Below are positions 17,445 to 25,194 of a stretch of DNA of 64,000 nt, one piece after another. The notes below the pieces were generated by a model. The model saw only the letters and a list, made by a program, of their open reading frames with translations, did not search any database and was not told where the DNA came from. Source of the stretch: RBG-16-64-13 sp963718375 (GTDB lineage: Bacteria; Actinomycetota; Thermoleophilia; RBG-16-64-13). Positions within the stretch are counted from its first letter, which is position 1; the number at the start of each line of letters is the position of its first letter. Both the position numbers and the translations under genes were made by a program. Location: NCBI GenBank assembly GCA_963718375.1, contig CAVQZD010000002.1, positions 1 to 64,000 on the forward strand. The letters run 5' to 3'.

Positions 17445-17529
17445 GGCCCCCGGCGGGCTGCGGGCGCTGGGAGCGCGACAGGGCAACGGAACGGCAGAGA
17501 CATGGGGCGGATACCAAAGGAGGACGCTG

Positions 17530-18768
17530 ATGAAGAGGGTGTTGATAGCGCTGATGATCCTTGCAGTCGTCTTGACCATCGCCATGGGGGCGTGTGCCGG
17601 GACAGAAGAAGAAACGACGACCGAACCCGAAGCTACCACTACCACTGAACCGCTGACCGGCCAGATCGAGCCCATCCCGAGCGGCACGATAGCGCTGTGT
17701 CTACCGGCTCTGGACAACCCATTGATGCTCGGGATGGAGCAGGCCTTCAAGGAGACCTTCGGCGCTACGTACGACGTGCAGGTCGCGAGCGCCGACGGCA
17801 ATGCGAACACTCAGGCGCAGCAGGTGGAGAACTACACGGCCATGGGCGTGAAGTTCATGTGCGTCATGTCGGTCGAAGCCACGAGCCTTCTCCCCTATCT
17901 TGAAGCTGCTCGCGAGGCCGGAGTCTTCGTGATGGTCATCGGCGGGGAGCCAGGGGCGTCGGGACGTGATCTGGTCATGAAGATGGACCAGTTCCTGGCC
18001 GGCGAGTACTGCGCGATGATGTCCAAGAAATGGGTGGAAGAGACCTACCCGGATGCCGCTGAGGGCTCTATCGAGACCGCGGTGTTCACCTCGTCGCTTA
18101 CCACCGAGGCAGTGCAGCGCACCAACGGGCTCATGATGATAAGCGAGCCCTACCTGAAGGACTGGGAGGGCGCCTACATCGATGCCGAAGGCAACGCCAT
18201 CTCTGACAAGGACGGCAACTACCTGGACGGCAAGAGCGAAGATGACCGCGTCGACAATCCTGCGTACTGCGCGGCCGTGAAGATCGTGCAGACGCCGACG
18301 GCCGAGATGTTCCAGGCCGGTCAGACGGCGATGCAGAACGTCCTTACCACGAACCCTGAGGTCAAGCTGGTCCTTGCCTACTCTTCCGATGGCGGCAGCG
18401 GCGCTTCACAGGCCATCCGCGACGAGGTAGCCAAGGGTGACGGCAGTGTCATCGAGGATCCCACCAAAGTGGCCGTCTTCGGCGTGGGTGTCATTGGTCC
18501 CGAGATGGACGCGATCAAGGCAGCCAGCACTGGTGACGGTTACCTGAGGGGTGCGGTCTCGTTCGGCGGCGCCGACCTTCCGGGCAAGACGGTGGGCATA
18601 GTGCAGACGGTCTTGAACGGTGAGGAATTCACCAGGGTCGTCTGGGACGAACTGGCTCTTGTCAGCGCCATCAACGGTGAGATGCTGATAATCCCGATGC
18701 CGGCCAGCGGTGTTCTGAGTGCGACGCCCCTTCAGCCCGAAGGCACGACGACCAGCACTGAGGGCTAG
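17530..18768 (+). CDS. sugar ABC transporter substrate-binding lipoprotein
   Basis: A 412-residue periplasmic-binding-protein-like I lipoprotein. The signal peptide (MKRVLIALMILAVVLTIAMGAC) ends in a lipobox-like MGAC with the modified Cys at about residue 22, followed by a Thr/Glu-rich linker (about 23-45). The mature part begins with GTIALCLPALDNPLMLGMEQAFKE and contains QQVENYTAMGVKFMCV, typical of ribose/xylose-type binding proteins. The ATG at 17530 has AAAGGAGG eight bases upstream. It is the first gene of a transporter operon with the ATPase and permease downstream. The sugar or polyol recognised is unknown. Confidence 0.88.
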   Translation: MKRVLIALMILAVVLTIAMGACAGTEEETTTEPEATTTTEPLTGQIEPIPSGTIALCLPALDNPLMLGMEQAFKETFGATYDVQVASADGNANTQAQQVENYTAMGVKFMCVMSVEATSLLPYLEAAREAGVFVMVIGGEPGASGRDLVMKMDQFLAGEYCAMMSKKWVEETYPDAAEGSIETAVFTSSLTTEAVQRTNGLMMISEPYLKDWEGAYIDAEGNAISDKDGNYLDGKSEDDRVDNPAYCAAVKIVQTPTAEMFQAGQTAMQNVLTTNPEVKLVLAYSSDGGSGASQAIRDEVAKGDGSVIEDPTKVAVFGVGVIGPEMDAIKAASTGDGYLRGAVSFGGADLPGKTVGIVQTVLNGEEFTRVVWDELALVSAINGEMLIIPMPASGVLSATPLQPEGTTTSTEG

Positions 18769-18794
18769 ACTGGTAGCACGCGAATGAAGCAGGT

Positions 18795-18836
18795 GGGCTG
18801 GAGTGACGGTTCGTTGAACCGGCCGTCCTCCAGCCC
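18795..18836 (+). promoter_or_regulatory. intercistronic stem-loop in ABC operon
   Basis: GGGCTGGAG (18795-18803) pairs with CTCCAGCCC (18828-18836), and inside it ACGGTTC pairs with GAACCG around a GTT loop (18807-18821). There is no U-tract. It lies between the binding-protein and ATPase genes, where such structures commonly stabilise the abundant binding-protein mRNA or attenuate read-through. The structure is visible, the function inferred. Confidence 0.55.
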
Positions 18837-18858
18837 TCGGCATACCGCTTAGGGAAAG

Positions 18859-19674
18859 GTGCACGAGACCTTGGAGACAAACACCACCGACACCGACTAC
18901 GTCGTCCAACTGAAGGGCATCAGCAAGCGCTTCGGAGGGGTGGACGCTCTGACTGAAGTCGATCTGGAGCTCAGACGTGGCGAGATCATGGGGATAGTCG
19001 GGGACAACGGCGCCGGCAAGTCCACGCTGATGAAGGTCCTTTCGGGCGCGTACGTCGCCGATGAAGGGGAGATCTTCGTGGACGGGGCGAAGGCCCGCAT
19101 CAGGAACCCCATGGATGCAACCAACTTGGGCATATCCATGATCTACCAGGACCTCGCCCTCATCGACAACCTCGACGTGGTCAAGAACATCTTCGTCGGC
19201 AGAGAGCTCACCTTCGGGCCCTTTCATCTGCTCCTGGACAGGAAGAAGATGTACAGGCGCGCCGAAGAACTCATTCGGGAACTCCGCGTAGATATCAAGT
19301 CGCCGAAGCAGGCGGTCTTGACCATGTCCGGCGGGCAACGCCAGATGGTGGCGTGCGCTAGAGCGATCGCGTTCCAGTCGAAGATACTCATAATGGATGA
19401 GCCGACGGCCGCTCTCGGGGTGACGGAGGCCAATAAGCTGCTGGGGCTCATCAAGAACCTCGCCCACCAGGGTCTCTCAATACTGCTCATCACCCAACGC
19501 ATACCGGATGTGCTGGCGATCGCGAACCGGGTGTTCGTGCTCAAAGGTGGCAAAAGGCAGGGTGTTCTTGACGTCAGCGCGGTCAGTCTTGACGACGTGG
19601 TGACACTCATAGTCAGGGGCAAGGGCTCTGCCGCGGAGGCTCCTGCAGACGTCGAATACAAGTCTTTTGGATAG
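18859..19674 (+). CDS. sugar ABC transporter ATP-binding protein (single domain)
   Basis: A 271-residue ABC ATPase with Walker A GDNGAGKST, Q-loop YQDLALIDN, signature MSGGQRQ, Walker B ILIMDEPTAALG and a switch-region glutamine/His-like ITQR. It belongs to the ribose-type (RbsA/FrcA) group but has only one nucleotide-binding domain, so it probably dimerises. The start may be GTG 18859 or TTG 18871; AGGGAAAGG lies just upstream of both. It is followed by the permease start after 7 bases. Confidence 0.9.
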   Translation: MHETLETNTTDTDYVVQLKGISKRFGGVDALTEVDLELRRGEIMGIVGDNGAGKSTLMKVLSGAYVADEGEIFVDGAKARIRNPMDATNLGISMIYQDLALIDNLDVVKNIFVGRELTFGPFHLLLDRKKMYRRAEELIRELRVDIKSPKQAVLTMSGGQRQMVACARAIAFQSKILIMDEPTAALGVTEANKLLGLIKNLAHQGLSILLITQRIPDVLAIANRVFVLKGGKRQGVLDVSAVSLDDVVTLIVRGKGSAAEAPADVEYKSFG

Positions 19675-19681
19675 GGATCAT

Positions 19682-20692
19682 ATGGACAACTCTGAGACTG
19701 AAGCCGCAGACAAACACGCACGTCTGAGGTTGATCGAGAGGGTGAGCCTCAACTTCCTCAGGAAGTACACGGTCTTCTTCGTTCTGCTGGGCCTGATACT
19801 GCTCTTCTCCCTGGTGAACGACAGCTTCTTCACTGCGCGCAACCTGAGCAACATCATCAACCAGAACACCTACTTCGTGATCGTAGCCATCGGGTTGTCG
19901 TTCGTCCTCATCTCGGGAGGGATCGACCTGTCGGTGGGCTATCAGATGTCTCTGGTAGGCGTTGTGACGGCGATGATGATGGTCGAGTGGGGATTCCCCG
20001 TGTGGGCCGCTGTAATTTTGGGGCTTGTGCTTGGAACGGGGCTGGGGCTGTTCAATGGATTGATCGTAGTCCGAGTCAAGACCTTTCCCCTGATCGTGAC
20101 CCTGGCCACGGCCGTGATCTTTCAGGGCATCTCCTACATCGTCTCGCAAGCGCGGACCTACCGTGACTTTCCGCAGGCCTTTCAGAACATAACCAGGACC
20201 GAGATAGCAGGTATCACGGTCGATCTCTGGCTGACCATCTTCATCGTGGTCGTAGCCGCCGTGGTCTACTACCGGACCAGGTGGGGGGTCAGAGTCATAA
20301 GCCTCGGCGGGAGCGAGGAAGGCCTCAGGCGGGCGGGTGTGAACACGAACCGCGTCAAGATATGGGTGTACACCATCTGCGGACTTCTGACCGCCGTTGC
20401 GACCATGGTCATGGTGTCCAAGGCGAATTCGGTACAGTCGTCTTTCGGCCCCGGGACAGAGTTCGTCGCGCTTACCGCCGCGATCGTGGGCGGTGTCAGT
20501 TTCATGGGGGGCGAAGGCAACGTCCCCGGTCTGGTCGCCGGCGTGCTCGTCCTAGCTGTGCTGGACAACGGCATGCAACTGGCGGGCTGGGGTCAGTACG
20601 CCCAGTACATCGTCACAGGCGTCATTCTGTTGGCGGCGGTGGCGTTCGACGAGTACCAGAAGAGGATGAGGATGAAGGCCAGCCGGCACTAG
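19682..20692 (+). CDS. sugar ABC transporter permease (RbsC-like)
   Basis: A 336-residue inner-membrane permease with about eight to ten hydrophobic helices. Motifs of the ribose/xylose permease family are clear: FFTARNLSNIINQ, GLSFVLISGGIDLSVG, GLFNGLIVVRVKTFPLIVTLAT, and the coupling helix region RAGVNTNRVKIWVYTICG. The final VAGVLVLAVLDNGMQLAG matches RbsC. ATG 19682 has AGGGA five bases upstream. With the neighbouring lipoprotein and ATPase it forms a complete importer. Confidence 0.92.
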   Translation: MDNSETEAADKHARLRLIERVSLNFLRKYTVFFVLLGLILLFSLVNDSFFTARNLSNIINQNTYFVIVAIGLSFVLISGGIDLSVGYQMSLVGVVTAMMMVEWGFPVWAAVILGLVLGTGLGLFNGLIVVRVKTFPLIVTLATAVIFQGISYIVSQARTYRDFPQAFQNITRTEIAGITVDLWLTIFIVVVAAVVYYRTRWGVRVISLGGSEEGLRRAGVNTNRVKIWVYTICGLLTAVATMVMVSKANSVQSSFGPGTEFVALTAAIVGGVSFMGGEGNVPGLVAGVLVLAVLDNGMQLAGWGQYAQYIVTGVILLAAVAFDEYQKRMRMKASRH

Positions 20693-20743
20693 ACGGAACA
20701 CCGGCCGCCTACTAGAAGAGACAAGGGCACGAGGAGAATTCTT

Positions 20744-21709
20744 GTGGAAACGATCGACGAGTCAAGGGACCAAGCCGAGACGCACATGCGGCCCAGCATG
20801 CTCGACATGCGGGGCGGACCGGGCGGGCCCGGGTTCCTGGGCAGCCCGGAGGATTTCGTAGCGCCTCCGGTCGACAATTCGCACATACGACGCAAATGGC
20901 TTGACCTTGCCTACGCCGATATCTCCCCGGCCCAGAGACTCGACATCTATCTGCCCAACACCGGGGAGGGCCCCTTCCCGGTCTTCGTGTACGTCCACGG
21001 TGGAGCTTTCGCCATCGGTAACAAGGGCGACGACCAGACCGGCCCGTACTTCTTAGGGCTGGACTATGGGTACGCGGTCGTGGCCATGAACTACCGCCTC
21101 AGCGGCGAGGCCCTCTTCCCGGCAGCCGTCCAGGATGTCAAGGCCGCGGTCAGGTGGCTGCGCGCACATGGTGATGAATACGACCTGGACGTGGAGCGTC
21201 TCGCCTTAGGAGGGCAATCCGCTGGGGGCAACCTCTCTGCTGTGGCCGCGCTGAGCGTTGGCGCGTTCGAAGATCCGGCTTTGGGTAACGTTGGGCGATC
21301 GAGCAAGGTGCAGGCCGTCATCGACCAGTTCGGGCCGACCGACTTTCTGAAGATGGACGAGCAACTAACGGCCAGTGGGCTCGGCCTTGCCAACCACGCC
21401 GAGGCGGAGTCACCTGAATCCAGATACCTCGGGGGCATTGTCACCGACATCCCCGATCGGGTCCGGCTGGCCGACCCCATGACCTACGTCCACAAAGGCA
21501 TGCCGCCCATCCTCATCCAGCACGGCACCGCCGACGACCAGGTGCCGGTGCAGCAGTCTCAGGAGTTCGCCAGAGCGATCGATGAACAAGTAGGCGGCGA
21601 CCGCTACGAGCTGCAGCTGCTCGAAGGTGAGGGGCATTCCACTCAGGGCTTCTGGACCCGCGAGAACATGGACCGGGTGTTCACGTTTCTTGACCGGTAT
21701 CTGAAGTAG
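20744..21709 (+). CDS. alpha/beta hydrolase (HSL-type esterase)
   Basis: A 321-residue alpha/beta hydrolase. The oxyanion-hole motif HGGAF is at residues 85-89, the nucleophile is S159 in GGQSAGGN, and a C-terminal GTADDQVPVQQ (Asp) and EGHSTQG (His) complete the triad. This pattern belongs to the hormone-sensitive-lipase/BD-FAE group, often carbohydrate or feruloyl esterases. GTG 20744 follows GAGGAG. It lies 51 bases downstream of the sugar permease and may belong to the same operon, perhaps removing acyl groups from the imported compound. Confidence 0.85.
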   Translation: METIDESRDQAETHMRPSMLDMRGGPGGPGFLGSPEDFVAPPVDNSHIRRKWLDLAYADISPAQRLDIYLPNTGEGPFPVFVYVHGGAFAIGNKGDDQTGPYFLGLDYGYAVVAMNYRLSGEALFPAAVQDVKAAVRWLRAHGDEYDLDVERLALGGQSAGGNLSAVAALSVGAFEDPALGNVGRSSKVQAVIDQFGPTDFLKMDEQLTASGLGLANHAEAESPESRYLGGIVTDIPDRVRLADPMTYVHKGMPPILIQHGTADDQVPVQQSQEFARAIDEQVGGDRYELQLLEGEGHSTQGFWTRENMDRVFTFLDRYLK

Positions 21710-21833
21710 GGCGGCCCCTGGGCTCACCCGCGTCCATCCAAAGTCTGAGGCCTGACGGCGTCGGGTGGGTGATGCTTTGTGGGCGCCAGGCCTCGACCTA
21801 GCGCGTGACAAGCAGTCCGGCATAGGTTAATCT

Positions 21834-21848
21834 GATTATCAGATAATC
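21834..21848. promoter_or_regulatory. 15-bp palindromic operator of toxin-antitoxin operon
   Basis: GATTATC (21834-21840), a central A and GATAATC (21842-21848) form a perfect odd palindrome 16 bases before the antitoxin ATG. It stands out as AT-rich in a G+C-rich region and overlaps the expected promoter. Antitoxin-toxin complexes usually bind such sites to autoregulate. Seen directly; role inferred. Confidence 0.55.
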
Positions 21849-21864
21849 GACCCGGGAGCTGACG

Positions 21865-22134
21865 ATGGCTGAGGTGACAGTGACTCAGGTAGCGCGCAAC
21901 TTCGCCGACTACATCAACCGCGTAGCCTACCGGCGGGAGTCATTCACCCTGGTCCGTGGGAAGAAGGCGCTTGCCGAGCTACGTCCGTTGCCTGCCGGCG
22001 CGCGTCTCTCAGAACTACCTGCGCTGCTCTCTTCACTGCCGCATCTGACGGAGTCCGAAGCTGCCGATCTTGCCGATGATCTGGAGGCCGCACGCTCAGC
22101 GCTCAGAGATGAGCGCGACGCATGGCAGTTCTGA
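21865..22134 (+). CDS. Phd/YefM-like antitoxin
   Basis: An 89-residue antitoxin. The N-terminal part (MAEVTVTQVARNFADYINRVAYRRESFTLVRGKKALAEL) has the Phd/YefM DNA-binding pattern: a short strand, a helix with the NFADYINRV core and a strand with a VRGKKALAEL segment. The C-terminal half is acidic and rich in Asp/Glu (ESEAADLADDLEAA), suited to wrapping a toxin. It overlaps the downstream PIN toxin by 13 bases, the usual coupling in such pairs. Confidence 0.82.
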   Translation: MAEVTVTQVARNFADYINRVAYRRESFTLVRGKKALAELRPLPAGARLSELPALLSSLPHLTESEAADLADDLEAARSALRDERDAWQF

Positions 22135-22529
22135 TCGACGCAAGCATACTCATCGAGGCGGAGCGCGGACGCCTTGACCTGGAGCCGCACGTCGTCCGCC
22201 ATGGCGACGATGAGGCATTCCTGTCAGTGATCACCGCCAGCGAGTTACTGCATGGAGTACATCGAGCGACTCTGCCGGAGGTCCGTTCGAGGCGTTCGGC
22301 CTTCGTCGAGGCGCTCCTCGAGCGTTTCTCCCTGCTGTCAGTAGATCTTGCCTGCGCGAGGGCGCACGCAGCACTGTGGGCGGAGTTACGCCAGGCAGGG
22401 TCGTTGATCGGGCCACACGACCTGTGGTTGGCCGCAACGTGTGTTGCACACGGCTTGACCATGGTGACGGGAAACGCGCGCGAGTTCGCCCGGGTGCCCG
22501 GCCTCCGGCTTGAGGTGTGGGCGGACTGA
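22122..22529 (+). CDS. VapC-like PIN-domain toxin
   Basis: A 135-residue PIN-domain ribonuclease. The Mg-binding acidic residues of VapC are recognisable as D6 (VLIDASILI), E41 (TASELLHGV), D100 (GPHDLWLAA) and the polar N118 of TGNAREF. Family members cleave tRNA or rRNA and are neutralised by the antitoxin encoded just upstream. Length and motif spacing are normal, so the toxin looks intact. Confidence 0.88.
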   Translation: MAVLIDASILIEAERGRLDLEPHVVRHGDDEAFLSVITASELLHGVHRATLPEVRSRRSAFVEALLERFSLLSVDLACARAHAALWAELRQAGSLIGPHDLWLAATCVAHGLTMVTGNAREFARVPGLRLEVWAD

Positions 22530-22648
22530 AATCCGGTGGGGGCGTCTGCCCTGCCCTGGCCCCTTCGCACTACTGAACCGCCACGGGGTCTGGGCGAGGC
22601 AAACCGCTCAGGCCGCGAGACCTGCTCTGCCTGTGCTAGAGTCGGACG

Positions 22649-22979
22649 ATGGAGATCGTCGATAGCCCCATCTCGCTGAAGAGGCTTGCCGAGCTGGCTG
22701 AGACGAGGTTCGGGGAGCTCGTCAAGGCGGTGGTCGATGTGGAGCGTCGAGTGATGGTCGTCGATGCCGAACTGCATTCTGACCAGGAGGCGCTACTGCT
22801 GGAGGACGGCTCGGTTCAGCGTGATCTATGGGGATCAACCTCTACCCAGGTCTCCCCGGGAAGACTTCATCGAGTTCGACGATGATCAACGTGCGGCCCT
22901 CCAGGGCAATCGGTCGCGAGGGGTGACGACCCTGAGATCCGGGCGATCGCGAGATCGTCGCGACCCTCGTGAGCGATGA
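22649..22979 (+). pseudogene. DUF5674 family protein, frameshifted
   Basis: The first 61 residues (MEIVDSPISLKRLAELAETR...LLEDGSVQRDLWG) match the DUF5674 family. After a one-base loss in the G4 run near 22830 the family sequence continues in other frames as INLYPGLPGEDFIEFD and MINVRPSRAIGREG, ending around 22979 with an ATGA overlap to the next gene. At least two or three indels are needed. Function of the family is unknown. Confidence 0.6.
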
Positions 22980-23320
22980 GCGCACAGCACCAAGAGCTGG
23001 CCTCCGGCAGGTGGCAGACGTTCTCGCTGGTCGTGCAGCTGGCCAACGTTGGCAGCGAGGTGGAACGCGCCCTCGCTTGGCAGGCGAAGGGGAACGTCGA
23101 ATACCGCGACAGGGCCCTGGAGCGTGGGCTGGAGCTGCTCGGCCTCACCATCGCCGACCCTCGTCATCGGCACCGCCTCAAAGAACTCACTCGCCTGCGT
23201 GAACTGCTGCTGGACTACTTCTGGGGCGAGAACGAGTACGGCTCAGACGAGCAGAGTTGGCGGCGGTACTTCGGGGCCTTCGGCATGGCCGCCGCGCTCG
23301 AAAGGGAACGGGTGGCGTGA
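22976..23320 (+). CDS. hypothetical protein, partner of DUF5674 gene
   Basis: A 114-residue soluble protein of unknown function. It is mostly alpha-helical by inspection, with LVVQLANVGSEVERAL, ALERGLELLGLTIAD and a C-terminal WRRYFGAFGMAA segment. I know similar small proteins next to DUF5674 genes, but no role is known to me. The ATG at 22976 overlaps the preceding reading frame (ATGA) and its stop overlaps the GTG start of the glycosylase gene, so the three are co-translated. Confidence 0.7.
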   Translation: MSAQHQELASGRWQTFSLVVQLANVGSEVERALAWQAKGNVEYRDRALERGLELLGLTIADPRHRHRLKELTRLRELLLDYFWGENEYGSDEQSWRRYFGAFGMAAALERERVA

Positions 23321-23928
23321 GTCAGGGGCTGGGAGAGGTCAGCGAGGTCAGCGCCGTCGTCCCGCGTTGCGCCTGGGCCGGCACCGACCCCCTCTACGTG
23401 GCCTACCACGACCAGGAGTGGGGCGTCCCGGTGCACGACGACCGCCTGCTCTTCGAATTCCTGGTGCTGGAGGGTGCGCAGGCGGGTCTGAGCTGGTCGA
23501 CGATCCTCAAGAAGCGCCAGGGCTACCGCGAGGCCTTCGCCGGCTTCGACCCCGAGAAGGTGGCGGACTTCACTCCGGCGGATGTGGACGGGCTGCTCGC
23601 CGACCCCGGCATAGTGCGCAACCGCCTCAAGGTGGAGTCGGCGGTAACCAATGCACGAGCGTTCTTGAGGATTCAAGAAGAATCCGGTAGTTTCGACGCG
23701 TACGTTTGGGGATTCGTGGATGGTGAGACCATTCAGAACAGATGGAGCAGCCTCGCGGAGATTCCGGCGAAGACGACCGAGGCCGAGCGCCTGAGCGCCG
23801 ACCTGAAACGCCGGGGCTTCCGGTTCGTGGGTCCCACCATCGTGTACGCTCACATGCAGGCGACGGGCATGGTGAACGATCATACTGTCGACTGCTTCCG
23901 GTGGGCCGAGCTGCAGGGCCAGCGGTGA
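23317..23928 (+). CDS. tag: DNA-3-methyladenine glycosylase I
   Basis: A 203-residue base-excision repair enzyme that removes 3-methyladenine. It has the Tag opening RCAWAGTDPLYVAYHDQEWGVP with zinc ligands C18 and H31; the other two ligands are in NDHTVDCF near the C-terminus. FEFLVLEGAQAGLSWSTILKKRQGYREAFAGFD is the conserved helix-hairpin-helix substrate region with the catalytic Glu. GTG 23317 overlaps the upstream stop codon; later GTGs are possible starts because the first 15 residues are not conserved. Confidence 0.95.
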   Translation: MSQGLGEVSEVSAVVPRCAWAGTDPLYVAYHDQEWGVPVHDDRLLFEFLVLEGAQAGLSWSTILKKRQGYREAFAGFDPEKVADFTPADVDGLLADPGIVRNRLKVESAVTNARAFLRIQEESGSFDAYVWGFVDGETIQNRWSSLAEIPAKTTEAERLSADLKRRGFRFVGPTIVYAHMQATGMVNDHTVDCFRWAELQGQR

Positions 23929-23968
23929 GGCGCGACTGACTCCATTTCCGGCCTGGGAGGGCGGGCGT

Positions 23969-25165
23969 TTGGCAGCTGAGACGCAGATCATCATGTCCAT
24001 AAACAGTGGTTCTTCTTCACTGAAGTTCCACCTGTATGAGATCGGCCCCAGTGGGAAGGGTGGTCCCGAGCGAGTGCTTGCCCGTGGCGCGGTCGAAGGC
24101 ATCGGGCTGAACAAGGGCCGCCTCTGGTTCCAGGATGGTGAAGGGAAATCACTGACTGACGTCCTCCTGGACGAGATAGAGCACGAAGCCGCGATCGAGG
24201 AAGTCCTGGTCGTGCTGTCCAACAACAGCTTGCCCGAGGCCGGTGCCATCGGCCACAGAGTGGTGCACGGCGGTCCGGGCCAGAGCACTCCGCGACTGAT
24301 CACCCCCACTGTGATGGACGATCTGCACGAGCACGTGGCCTGGGCTCCGCTGCACATGCCGGCCACCTTGAGGGTGATCGAGGCCATGGACATGCAGCGT
24401 CCCGGTCTGCCCCAGGTGGCCTGTTTCGACACCGGATTCCATGCGCACCTGCCGGAGGTCGCCCGCAGGCTGCCGCTGCCGGCGAAGTTCTATGACCAGG
24501 GCATCTGCCGTTACGGATTCCACGGGCTCTCGTACGAGTACGTTATGCAGGCGCTCGGCAAGGAGGCAGCCGGTCGCGTGATCGTCGCGCACTTGGGCAA
24601 TGGCTGCAGTATGGCCGCCTGCCTTGACGGCAAGTCGGTGGACACCACCATGGGGATGACCCCGATGGGTGGGTTCATGATGAGCACCCGCAGTGGCGAC
24701 CTCGATCCGGGCGTGCTTCTGTACCTGATGAGGGAATGGGGTTATGACGTAGACACCCTCGAACGCCTGCTGGATAGAGAGAGCGGACTGAGAGGGGTCT
24801 CGGACAAGACCCCCGACATGGAGCGGCTGCTCGAACTCAGGGCGGGAGGCCACGACGGCGCGGCTGCCGCCGTGGAGATGTTCTGCTACCAGGCGCGCAA
24901 GACCATAGGGTCGCTGGCTGCGGCGCTGGGAGGGCTGGACAAGTTGGTGTTCACGGCAGGCATCGGTGAGAACGCTCCCATCATCCGCGCCCTCATCTGC
25001 CGTGGCCTGGAGCATCTCGGGGTCGAACTCAATCCCGGCAAGAACAAGGAGAACGCCTGGGTCATCAGCAGCGAAGGCAGCCGTTGCCAGGTGCTGGTGG
25101 TCCCCACTAACGAGGATCTGATCATCGCGCGACACACCCGCAGGCTGGTGTTCGGCGGCGTTTGA
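23969..25165 (+). CDS. ackA: acetate kinase
   Basis: A 398-residue ASKHA-fold kinase that makes ATP and acetate from acetyl-phosphate and ADP. Motifs: SINSGSSSLKFHLYEI at the N-terminus, HRVVHGG, HLGNGCSMAACLDGKSVDTTMG, GGFMMSTRSGDLDPG and FTAGIGENAPIIR. The start is TTG 23969 with GGGAGGGCGG upstream; the next candidate would cut into the conserved strand. It ends 29 bases before the phosphoketolase start, and the two form an energy-conserving pair. Confidence 0.94.
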   Translation: MAAETQIIMSINSGSSSLKFHLYEIGPSGKGGPERVLARGAVEGIGLNKGRLWFQDGEGKSLTDVLLDEIEHEAAIEEVLVVLSNNSLPEAGAIGHRVVHGGPGQSTPRLITPTVMDDLHEHVAWAPLHMPATLRVIEAMDMQRPGLPQVACFDTGFHAHLPEVARRLPLPAKFYDQGICRYGFHGLSYEYVMQALGKEAAGRVIVAHLGNGCSMAACLDGKSVDTTMGMTPMGGFMMSTRSGDLDPGVLLYLMREWGYDVDTLERLLDRESGLRGVSDKTPDMERLLELRAGGHDGAAAAVEMFCYQARKTIGSLAAALGGLDKLVFTAGIGENAPIIRALICRGLEHLGVELNPGKNKENAWVISSEGSRCQVLVVPTNEDLIIARHTRRLVFGGV

Positions 25166-25194
25166 TCGGCCGCCTCGGAGGAAGGAGAGCTGCA

